Source: Pseudo-nitzschia pungens
Lineage: Eukaryota > Bacillariophyta > Bacillariophyceae > Bacillariales > Bacillariaceae
NCBI GenBank assembly: GCA_037355855.1
Contig: CM074760.1
Span: forward strand, 7,494,501 to 7,558,500
Length of the DNA stretch: 64,000 bases
Direction of reading: 5' to 3'
Below, in pieces: positions 43,494 through 52,587 of the stretch (position 1 is the stretch's first letter; every line of letters starts with the position of its first letter). The translations under genes were made by a program, and so were the position numbers. Below the pieces are notes generated by a model. The model was given only the letters and a program-made list of their open reading frames with translations, did not search any database and had not been told where the DNA came from.

Positions 43494-44195
43494 ATGGAGG
43501 ATACATTCAACGCAATATTTTGCTGTAGCGGTCACAGTGATGGCGACGACACCGAATGCGTCACTCCTGTGCAAAGAAGAAGACCTCGAGGACGTTCTAG
43601 AACACCAAAAGGTAACGTCAATGCTTGGTTAGGTTGTAACTCAAGGAACAATTACGAGGAGAAGACACTTGAATTCTCGATAGTGGACTCAAACGAGAGA
43701 ACTATAGGAAAGAAACACCGAAAGGGGAGACGCCGCCGTGCACCCGAGAAGAGGTCAAAAACAAGTCGAACTAAAGCACTGAATTGTCGGCATTCAGAAT
43801 CAGAAACAATGGCTGAAACTGATGTCAAAAAGCATTCACGCAACATATTTTCCATAAGGAAAGGAAGACGTCGTCGACGAGAATATCCCGCGGCAAAAAA
43901 GATCACAACAGACGAAGACAAGAAACGAGTAATAGGTTGTGCAAGGACACGATATTCTGCAAGAGATTCTGCAAGAGATTGCTCATTATCAACGAAGAGT
44001 GTCGACAGCACTCTTGACAGCAGTGTTGACACCCGTGAATATAACTTTGAAATTATCATGGAACCTTGCGATTCATTGCCTGACGAAAAGACCGACAAAT
44101 CGAGGCCCTTACGACTTTTAAGGAATCTGAGCTTTATCTCACAGAAAGTCCAAGGCCGCAAGAAAAGCATAAGAAACCTGCTCAAAAAGCAATGA
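43494..44195 (+). CDS. Orphan basic protein with N-terminal di-cysteine
   Basis: The product is 233 residues from the ATG at 43494, since upstream codons offer only a GTG. I do not recognise the family. The N-terminus MEDTFNAIFCCSGHSDGDD has a Cys pair next to hydrophobic residues, which could be palmitoylated. Two strongly basic clusters (KKHRKGRRRRAPEKR about 77-92, RKGRRRRREYPAAKK about 123-138) look like nuclear-localisation or nucleic-acid-contact sequences. A Ser/Asp-rich region (about 160-190) and a basic amphipathic end (LRNLSFISQKV, KKSIRNLLKKQ) complete it. It is the first of three neighbouring unrecognised genes on the same strand in an AT-rich, gene-poor stretch. Codon use is less GC-rich at third positions than in the flanking housekeeping genes. 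Confidence 0.55.
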   Translation: MEDTFNAIFCCSGHSDGDDTECVTPVQRRRPRGRSRTPKGNVNAWLGCNSRNNYEEKTLEFSIVDSNERTIGKKHRKGRRRRAPEKRSKTSRTKALNCRHSESETMAETDVKKHSRNIFSIRKGRRRRREYPAAKKITTDEDKKRVIGCARTRYSARDSARDCSLSTKSVDSTLDSSVDTREYNFEIIMEPCDSLPDEKTDKSRPLRLLRNLSFISQKVQGRKKSIRNLLKKQ

Positions 44196-45106
44196 ACCTG
44201 TGAGGGATGGATTAATCGAAACGTTTTCGTTTTCGTTCGTCATTTCCTGCCAAAAGCCACGATGAAACATATCAGTACTAATAAGATATCTGTAAGTCAA
44301 TAGTAGTAAGTATATTTATTGTATGACACCACTGATTTCAAATGCAAGAGAGGATCTGAACAAATAGTAAAAGAAATATTACCACCAATCATGCTGTGAA
44401 CTTCTTCTTCTTGTTGATCTTGTCGCATGATGATCCTCCAAGAAGTCAGCGTTAGATTACAGAATCAATTACCATCATCCTAACCTTTTGCAATGATGGT
44501 TTTGTAACTTGGTTCAGACCATGCAATGCTGAAGAGTACTCAAGATAGTAGTTGCTTGTATCAACAGTTCTTTCTCAAATAATGTACCGCAGATCCTCAA
44601 AGTCTGCAGGCAGTCAATGCAGTGGAACCTTGCGTGTCTCCTACGTACGTACCGTACATACGCTAGTTACAGTTCAGACCTGCTTCTCACCTCGTGTCAG
44701 GTCGGTGCATCTGTGATGAATCTTCTTCGAGCTGCCTTGTTTTTTCTATTTTTGCGCTAAATGAGGCGCGCGGAGATCGGTTTTGTGATCGGCACACTTA
44801 GAGTCAAAAAATGGTTCTAACGATCTATCTCGGGTCGTCTACCTACCGTTGAAACGCATTCCCAGTTCTGGTCGGTAACTCTGTCACACTCTGCGTCACA
44901 CGTCGTGGGTAAGATTAGCTTATTCATACTACTTGTACGTGTAGAAAAAAAGAAAAAATAAATGATTAAGAACGTGACACAACAGGAAGATGTACAGAAA
45001 CTTGAAAAAAATTCAATTTGTTTTGAATAGTCTCAATCATTGCTACTGAGGGAGGAATATAATTGCGGGATTGGATGTCGGTCGAAAGAAGAGGAGAGAT
45101 AGCATA
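44196..45106. other. Intergenic region, about 900 bp
   Basis: AT-rich with no recognisable gene. It contains a CTTCTT run near 44401-44413 and an A-rich tract near 44945-44960. Confidence 0.5.
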
Positions 45107-45919
45107 ATGAGAGATGAGCATCGTGGGATTCTCGAAAGCTTCTGGGATTCATTTCTATATGACTTCGATAACATCGAGGATGAAAGAAATTCTGTCTATT
45201 CTTTAGACGAATCGTTTTTTTCCGACGCATATGATAGTTTGAAGGAAGACGCATCTGATGTAAACAGCGGAATTCTTTCCGGAAGAGATGAACAGTGTAA
45301 AGGATTGAAGATGGCAAATCCCATCGATTCATTTGAACTATCTACAAAGGTAACTGAAGAAGAGAAGCTCGAAGTCAGGACCCCAGTACATAATAGTTTA
45401 GCGGAAGGCACTTCTAGTAGAAGAAGAACAACCGCGCCAGAACTTGACGAAGGAAGTGAAGAATCGAAGATTTCGAATCGTGTCAAGTCTTTTGAACCAT
45501 CGACGGAGTTGTTTGAAGAAGAACTCCGACTGAACACTTCAAGATACGATGAATTGGCTATACATCGTCACATTGGCATGGATTTTGACTTGCAGCGTGA
45601 GGGGCCTCCTAGCACGATATTCGTCGAAGATCAACAATCTGGTCCGAGGAACGCACATCTATTAACTGGGCCAAAATCTGACAAAGGAATACTAATGTCA
45701 ACTGGGTTGCAAAGGAGGGAAATTGATGCTGACATGATGAAAGAATCATCGGTTCACAACGATGGGGGCAGGTGTCAAACAAATTTGGTACGTAGAGACG
45801 AAGGAAGTGACCAAGTCAGTCTCACAGCTATCCAAAGGAAGGAATTGGTTCGGAAAATAGCTTTGCTTCGGATTCGAGCATCGAAGGCAAGTATGGCAAG
45901 GGCCGTCAAAAAGATATAA
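45107..45919 (+). CDS. Orphan acidic protein with basic C-terminal helix
   Basis: The product is 270 residues from the ATG at 45107; an upstream TTG is rejected as a start. The N-terminus is aromatic and acidic (GILESFWDSFLYDFDNI, SLDESFFSDAYDS). Two similar segments occur: MANPIDSFELSTKVTEEEKL (about 79-98) and ISNRVKSFEPSTELFEEELR (about 124-143). Both fit the pattern SFE-x-S-T-x(3)-EE-x-L and suggest an internal duplication of ~45 residues. The C-terminus (VRKIALLRIRASKASMARA) is a basic amphipathic helix. No known domain, signal peptide or span is present. Second of three neighbouring unrecognised genes. Confidence 0.5.
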   Translation: MRDEHRGILESFWDSFLYDFDNIEDERNSVYSLDESFFSDAYDSLKEDASDVNSGILSGRDEQCKGLKMANPIDSFELSTKVTEEEKLEVRTPVHNSLAEGTSSRRRTTAPELDEGSEESKISNRVKSFEPSTELFEEELRLNTSRYDELAIHRHIGMDFDLQREGPPSTIFVEDQQSGPRNAHLLTGPKSDKGILMSTGLQRREIDADMMKESSVHNDGGRCQTNLVRRDEGSDQVSLTAIQRKELVRKIALLRIRASKASMARAVKKI

Positions 45920-46706
45920 AATACTACGTATAAGTTATTGTTTGTACCGGAGTGCACGCTGTTATGCCACACTAGTGTCGATCCCGTCTTAGTAAAACAT
46001 AAACCGACGCGAACTGAACTGAGTATGCATGTTAGAAGAAACCACAATACTGTGTTAACTTTGCGGTCGTAACAGACGAAAAGTAAACCTTAATGTTAGA
46101 AGGAAACACCCAATGACTCACGCTAAAGGTCATGAGTTTTTTCTGGTGCTAGTGGCACCCAGACCACTAGTAAAAGGGTGACGAAGAAAATAGTGATGAA
46201 TATGTGCTTCAAAATTTGGAAGGTGACAGTAAATTGGTGGTGCTCGACACCTGTCCCTTCTCGGCATTACATACGAGTCGTGAGTCGTGATATCAACCGT
46301 TGAGAGCGAATAGCAATTATTTTTCGTGGCTTACAAAGCACGATCCAATCCAAACTTTCACTGTTAACAACAAAGAAATGGTGGATGGATGAATGATTTC
46401 CCGAACCCTTGTCCGTTGATACGAAAATTAAAAATTAAGAAGTTTGGCGAGGGCTATGTGTGCAAGATACCAGGCCCCGTCATATGGCAATTCTCCACAG
46501 AGAATTTCAAACCCACACATTTCAGCACTAAAAGAAGAAAAAGAGAAAAGACTAAATGAATACCGGATCAATTTGAAGCAACAACAGAAACGGTGATGTC
46601 ACAATGGCCGAAACAATTCATAGCGAGGTTTGCACACCTATGTTTGGTTGCCTAGTAGTAGACGGATGCTGAGGACGACAATAACGTTGGTAAAGATATC
46701 TTTAGC
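45920..46706. other. Intergenic region, about 790 bp
   Basis: AT-rich with no gene recognised. GTAAACCTTAA lies at 46083-46093. Confidence 0.5.
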
Positions 46707-47534
46707 ATGGTTCTCGATGACGCTGCTACAAAGACGAGATTCGACAGAAGGGAGGAGCATATATGGAACGAGCAAACAGGGAACGAGTATGCATGGAATG
46801 AGCATACAGGGAACGAGTATGCATGGAACGAGCAATCTACTGAACATGCGAGACGAAGAATGTCGAAAAGATACAGTTGCCCAAAATTCAAAGAGCCCGG
46901 TTCAAAGATACCCAAGAAAAGTTTACGGAAAATTGATCATGATAGATACGCTCAAGAAATTCGTTGTAAACGCGACAAGGAGATTGAGAAAAGTTCAGAT
47001 TTGTTGAATCGAGTGTTTGGAGAACATCAATGCAAATACGATTTTTCCAACCTATCTGAAGTAGAAGAGCAAACAATAAAACAATCATCATGGAGGGCGG
47101 AGAATTCGGAGTCTGTTGTTAGTAGACCTGTTGATCGCTACAACGTGAGGGCTACAAACCAATCAATAATTGTTGGGGCAAGATTACTCCAGAGAATTCA
47201 AAAACTACAGAGACAACGAGAAAGACAAGCGTGTGTCAGGGATTCGGATATCGATTCTGAATCGGAATCAGTTGTATCTGTGAGTGATTTAGACTGTCTC
47301 GAGGCAAAGAAACTTCGGCGAAATACTCCTCAAACAAATCTTCGTTCACTTCGGAACGAAATCGATACAATAGTCAGCAGTAGCTTAGACAAGCGGGAAA
47401 GCGAAAAAGAAGAGAGAGAAGGATGGACGACTTCGGATGGATGTGTAGCGGATGGGTGCGTTAGCTTTTTGCATGATGGAGGGCCTGGAATTCAAGATTT
47501 CTTCAATGATGTGAAAGCGTACTGGATGTTATAG
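46707..47534 (+). CDS. Orphan charged protein with a short tandem repeat
   Basis: The product is 275 residues from the ATG at 46707. Residues 18-42 are a tandem repeat of NE(Q/H)TGNEYAW encoded by a 30-bp unit. The rest is highly charged: a Lys/Arg-rich region (RRRMSKRYSCPKF, IPKKSLRKIDHDRYAQEI), a helical Gln/Arg stretch (IIVGARLLQRIQKLQRQRER, about 148-168), and a Ser/Asp-rich segment (DIDSESESVVSVSDLDCLEA). It ends acidic-aromatic (GIQDFFNDVKAYWML). No recognised domain. Third of the orphan cluster. The continuous frame of this length in AT-rich DNA supports it as a gene, but transcript evidence would be needed to fix its ends. Confidence 0.5.
   Translation: MVLDDAATKTRFDRREEHIWNEQTGNEYAWNEHTGNEYAWNEQSTEHARRRMSKRYSCPKFKEPGSKIPKKSLRKIDHDRYAQEIRCKRDKEIEKSSDLLNRVFGEHQCKYDFSNLSEVEEQTIKQSSWRAENSESVVSRPVDRYNVRATNQSIIVGARLLQRIQKLQRQRERQACVRDSDIDSESESVVSVSDLDCLEAKKLRRNTPQTNLRSLRNEIDTIVSSSLDKRESEKEEREGWTTSDGCVADGCVSFLHDGGPGIQDFFNDVKAYWML
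46764..46835 (+). repeat. 30-bp coding minisatellite
   Basis: TGGAACGAGCA..CAGGGAACGAGTATGCA recurs with period 30 (two full copies and a partial), encoding NEQTGNEYAW variants in the third orphan gene. Confidence 0.8.
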
Positions 47535-49349
47535 TTCAAAGAGAATACCTTGCAATCAAACGCCCGGCGTTTTCGACGCGTCTGATTACCCAGTTGAAAC
47601 AATCAATGATACAAAACCTTACTGGATGCTGGGTCATACGTAGCACTTAAAATCGAACAGGCGTGTGTTCGTTGTATCTCTAGCTTTGGTATACGTGCGA
47701 CACCAAGTCGTCCCGCCAGTAGAAAAGACGATAACGTCCTCGAAGACGATTTGTCTGTAGTTAAAAAAGACTACGGAAAACTCAGCAGAGATCTATTCGT
47801 TAAAACTCAGGGCGATATTTGCCAATAGATAATCGTTGGAACCGTAGCCGGTAGAACATATTCAAGGTCGTGGACCCTGAAAGTCAAATATTTGATTTCC
47901 TTATTGATGAGCAATACTTGAGATGGCATGAGTATTCCATTGTTCACCCTATAATGATATCACTATTACGAGCGCAATCTTCTTTCAGTGCGTGGGACCT
48001 GCATTTTGTTTTCCTCCGAAGAAATGTACGCAATAGCGCTAACGCCGTGTCGTCAGAAGACATCAAACATGAAGAGAAGTGGCAAAGCCTATGCCTCACT
48101 TACTGGAAAAGAAGTAGCTCCTGGTCAGAAGAACATGGGTCCAATACTCAATCAACAAGAAGTGGCATAACTTACTAGTGGTATCACAGACGGGAAACTC
48201 TTTCTTCTTTACTACTACTAGTAGTACTAGTAGTAGCTAGTAGGACAAAAATATCTTTTTTGTTTTGGGAAGATCCTCGACGTAAATTTCTCTCTGCTGA
48301 TAGCCTCCTCGAGCTCTTCAAGTGGTTAACCTTCCACAAAAATACAAAATTTGTTAGTGCAGAGAGCAAGTTAGCTTATGGTCTCCTGCCTCCCACAAAA
48401 AATAAACTAAGATTTTGATTGTTCCTGGATAGTACTAGTACTAGTAGTACTAGTACTACTAAGAATATCATAGTGAGAACAATCAAATTAGTACTTTGGT
48501 CTAGATCAGATCAACTTCTTGTTCAAGAAAGAAAAGAAGAAGCCCTTCGTCTCACCGATCACATAAATAAGGCCTGAGAGAACAAGAAGGGGGAAGATTT
48601 CCAATTGTTACTAGTAGCACTATCATTCTACCACAGACTCGTATTCAATACAGCGGGAAGCCTCAGCAAAAAGTCAGGCCTTTTCCTCCTCAAGGCTCCA
48701 GGGCCGAGGACATCATGATGCGGTGCTTTTTGGGGAACACGGTGATTCTCGAGTGTACATTCTTGTACGTACTGTACCCTAATCGAATTCTTTTAGGCAC
48801 CCTTGCGAATTCAAAATTGATTCGAAGTACGAGTAAAGGTTACCTGGTACGTACAAGTTACAGTATGGTATTCCCCCCATACCTGGTTTTTCACCCCTTC
48901 GTTTAACGAACATACCGTATTATTACGGGTATGGTCGCAGCGTCTTGTTTCTCACATAAAACTGCCATCACTCGTACTTTCTCTACGTGTACCCGGAACC
49001 GGGTATGATCGTACGAACTGTTGATGAGTTAGCGACACACACAGCACGCTTCCTAATTTTTTCAAAAAATAAAAACTAATATCATCACTCCGGAGCGAAG
49101 AGCTAATACCGTAAATAAACCTTACCACCGCCGCCACCGTTCCTGTTCGTGTCTCCCATCTTCCATTTTTGCAAGTCACAACTCGCACACTGCGTTTTAG
49201 AGGCGTCGAGAACGATCAATTACGGCGACGCTCCAGGGAGGAAGTGCCCAAAGAGGAAAGAGGTATACGCTGTTTATTGAATTGACGGCACACCAAAACG
49301 ACAACAAATCGACCAAAACTTGGAGGAGCGAAAGCAACGATTTTCGGGT
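47535..49349. other. Intergenic region, about 1.8 kb, with CTAGTA microsatellites
   Basis: No gene recognised. CTAGTA/ACT-type arrays occur at about 48211-48243 and 48429-48462, and GTAAAGGTTAC at 48833-48843. The 3' ~150 bases include a stretch (49199-49262) that would read as an Arg/Glu-rich, importin-beta-binding-like peptide but has no ATG; see the importin-alpha entry. Confidence 0.5.
48211..48462. repeat. ACT/AGT (CTAGTA) self-complementary microsatellites
   Basis: TACTACTACTAGTAGTACTAG-type sequence at about 48211-48243 and AGTACTAGTACTAGTAG-type sequence at about 48429-48462. The arrays are self-complementary and could fold into hairpins. Confidence 0.7.
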
Positions 49350-52300
49350 ATGAAAACCAAGAGAATTTCGTCCAAAGACGATTCGTCTTCAGCTAGCCAG
49401 GATACAAAAATAACGGCCAGTTTATCTTCGGGAAACAGCAGTACTCTGGGAAAGCGAGCCGCTGATGTTCTCGCAAGTGGGGATCTTAGCGCTTTTGGAG
49501 AGCCGAAACCCGACTCTAAAACCCTTAGTGAGATACGCGAAAGCGCAGAACGGCTGGCGTACGAACTCAACGAATTCTTGACCAAAAATGAGGTGCATAC
49601 AACAAGCCTTCTCAAGGGGAACGAAGATAGTGGGCCGCTTGATTTTTCTCACATGACAGACGAGGCTATTGCCGATCTTCAGCTTGCCACGGCACGAAAA
49701 CTTCGTGAGGTAGGTTTAGTTCACACCTTGGGATCGTCATGGAGCCGACCTCACATTCTGTTGCCAACGCCACGGGGAGTTCAAAAGTTGATAAGCAAGT
49801 GTTTTTAGTACTTAGCGAAGACTTTTTGAGCCAATGGAAAAAGGAGAAATGAAAGGTTCTATGGAACGTCTTCTACGCATTAATACCATCTATTTAAGGC
49901 TTACATTCTTTTTGGTCGCATTTTCTTGTTATTTTCCGAGACTCACATTATTTTTCGTTTTTTTCTTTCTTCTCACATCACAAGCTCCTGCCAAGGAATC
50001 GAGACTTGCTGTTTACGGCGCAGGAAAACAAATGGATTCCAATACTACTCAACTGGTTGACTTTTCACGATAGGCCAGCTGTTCAAGTAGAATCTCTGCT
50101 AGCACTTACAAATATCGCTGAGCTGTGTGCGCAACAATCATATTATCAGCATACCCAGGCTCAATCTAGTGCTGTCGCCGCGGCAGCTCAAGCTGCCGCT
50201 GCTGCCGTAAAAGGAGGCTCGTCATCTTCCTCTTCGTTTAATATGTTTGGTGGCAAAGATGCACAAAGTACATATCCTTACCCGTCATTGGTGGCACCTG
50301 CGCCTGGGTCAGTCCCTTTCCCACCTCTTTCTTTTTCACAGACTCTGTCTCCGGAGGCGGTGGCGAGTTTTGATGCCAGTTTGACCGCCACTATTCAAAA
50401 CTCAAAAGTTTTCGAGAAGAGCAGCAAAGACGGGAAATCGAGTTTTTCATTACCTCCTGCTCCGTTGTTTCCGTCTTCAGCACAGTCTTCGCATGGACTA
50501 TTTCAGAATGCAACAGCGTCACAAGCTGCAGGAATCAACTTCACATCTCTTGCTCCTCCCCCCGGAGGAGCCCACTCTGCTGTTCCAAATAATACATTTC
50601 TTCCGCCCCCAACTCCCGAACCATCACTGACGTGCTTCCCACAACAGCTTTCTCCATCCTCCCAACACCTCTTGCTACGACATGCCGATGCCATTCCGAC
50701 CTTGATTTCCCTACTGTCGAGTTCTAATAAGGAGGTATACGAACAATCTATGTGGATACTAGGGAGTATTGCTGTGGGGGATTCACCGGGAACTTCATCT
50801 TCGGGTGGATCATCATCCAGCTCTTCGCATGAGTTATCACGAGAAAAATCCGTCTCCGCCAGAGATGTTATTTTGGCAGCGGGAGTGATGAATCAGCTTT
50901 TGAGATGTCTGGAATCACACCCAGCGAATCTTAGCCTTCAACGCATTGGTAGCTGGACGCTATCAAACTTGGTCGAAGGAATATTCCAGCAACAGAGCCA
51001 TGGGAAGGGTGGTGGTAAAGCGAGTGATTACTCCAGCAGCGACGAAATTGAGATGCCGATCTTATTACCAGTATTGCGACGTTTGCTAAGAATGGCCGAT
51101 GCCGAGGTTCTGAGTTACACATGCTGGACCCTATCTCATCTTTGCGACGGACCATCTTCACACATTGCTGAAGTGGTTACAACAAGGGACGAAACCAAGG
51201 CGCCGAAAGGTGGCCTTGTGCCTCGTCTTGTAGAACTCTTGTTGCATCCAAGTTGGAGAGTGACAAAACCTGCACTGAGAACAATTGGGAACATTGTTTG
51301 CGCTGAATGCAGTGACGACACGAATCAGATCGGCGCTGTGACAGTCACAGATTATACTGAAGTGATACTAGAATGTGGTGCAGTTCCAAGGTTGAAAGAA
51401 CTTGTGACGCATACAAATCGTGAAATTCAGAAAGAAGCTTGTTGGACGCTGTCGAACATTGCTGCGGGAACAGTGGATCAAATCCAGGCTGTGATAGATT
51501 CAGGTGCTATCCCACCACTAGTAAAGCTTGTGAGGAACAAAAAGACCGACCAAGAAGTCAAGAGTGAAGCTTGCTGGGTGGTGTTGAATGCTACTAGTTG
51601 CGGGAGTGACGCCCAGATCGAGGTTTTGGTTGACGAAGGTTGCGTAGCGGTTCTTGGTATTCTCTTGACCGAAGCTAGTATGGTGATGATGGCGCTAGAA
51701 GGTCTTGAAAGAGTGCTGCAAGTTGAAGAGACTCGAGAAATGATACGGAGAGAGCAGATTGAAAACGGCGAGATCAAAGACGACCAAAAAACGAGAACGC
51801 CTTCTCTTGTGAACTCAGCTCTTATTGAAAAAGCCCGAGAAAGCCACAATAGCAGCGCAGTGACAAAGCGCGCAGAGCGTATTTGGAAACAACATTTCGT
51901 TTCATGCGCCCTTTGTAAGAAATCCTTTTCGAAACATCGGCCACTCGATGCTAGTTTCTGTGGAGAATGCAAGTGCTACGTGTGCTGTAACTGCAACTGT
52001 AAGGTATATCATTTGGATTACCAGGAAGAACTTTGGGCTGAAACAGAAAAGACAGAGCAGAAAAAATCATCAAAGAAAAACAAGAATAAGAAGAAGAAAG
52101 AGAAGGCAAAGCAGAAGAAGGCTAAGCAAGAAATGAATCTAGTGACTTTCGCTGATGGGGTGAAGGACGGTAGTGGGGCTGCCCAACAAGGAGGTAAAGG
52201 AGGGGTAGGTGATCAATCTAGGTCTACAGTATCAAGTGAATCAGCGGAGAAAGAAATAAAATCAAATGACGAAACTCGAAGAACGGCAGACACGTGTAAA

Positions 52301-52534
52301 ATTATCGAACCTGTCGATGTCAATCACAACGAAGACCAGGATGAGAAGCAACACCAGCAGCCACCAATAGACTTTGTTTTGTATCTCCAACAAACAGGTT
52401 CCATTATTGCTCTAGCGAAATTGATGGATGCACTTGAATATGGAGAGGACTTGGATGAAGGTCTTGATGACTCGGAGCTTCAGTTAATTCGCGAGCAGCA
52501 AATGTTAAGTCAGCAGCAGGCTACAACCCAGTGA
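49350..52534 (+). CDS. Importin-alpha-like ARM-repeat protein with C-terminal Cys-rich and Lys-rich modules
   Basis: Exons 49350-49709 and 49985-52534. The 275-bp phase-0 intron runs GTAGGT...CACAAG. From the ATG at 49350 this gives 969 residues, far longer than the usual ~530. Importin alpha binds nuclear-localisation signals through armadillo repeats. The C-terminal ARM units are typical: EACWTLSNIAAGTVDQIQAV, SGAIPPLVKLV and EACWVVLNATSCGSDAQIEVL, with the CWTLSN Trp/Asn pair. Early units deviate (LLALTNIAE lacks the Trp). The loop after the first clear unit carries an insert of about 170 residues, Ala/Ser/Pro/Phe-rich. After the ARM array (about 720) comes a Cys cluster, CALCKKSF...FCGECKCYVCCNCNCKVYH, likely zinc-binding, then a Lys-rich run (KKNKNKKKKEKAKQKK) and a Gln-rich end. 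No classical IBB follows the chosen ATG, so an upstream exon may be missing. Confidence 0.8.
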
Positions 52535-52587
52535 TATTAGTTCGTGTTCAAGGTCGAACCTCGTAGTATTAAAGCCGATATAAATCA

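Noticed and set aside
47870..48178. 102-codon forward open frame
   Set aside because: Begins at GTG, has no domain, and sits in AT-rich microsatellite-bearing DNA.
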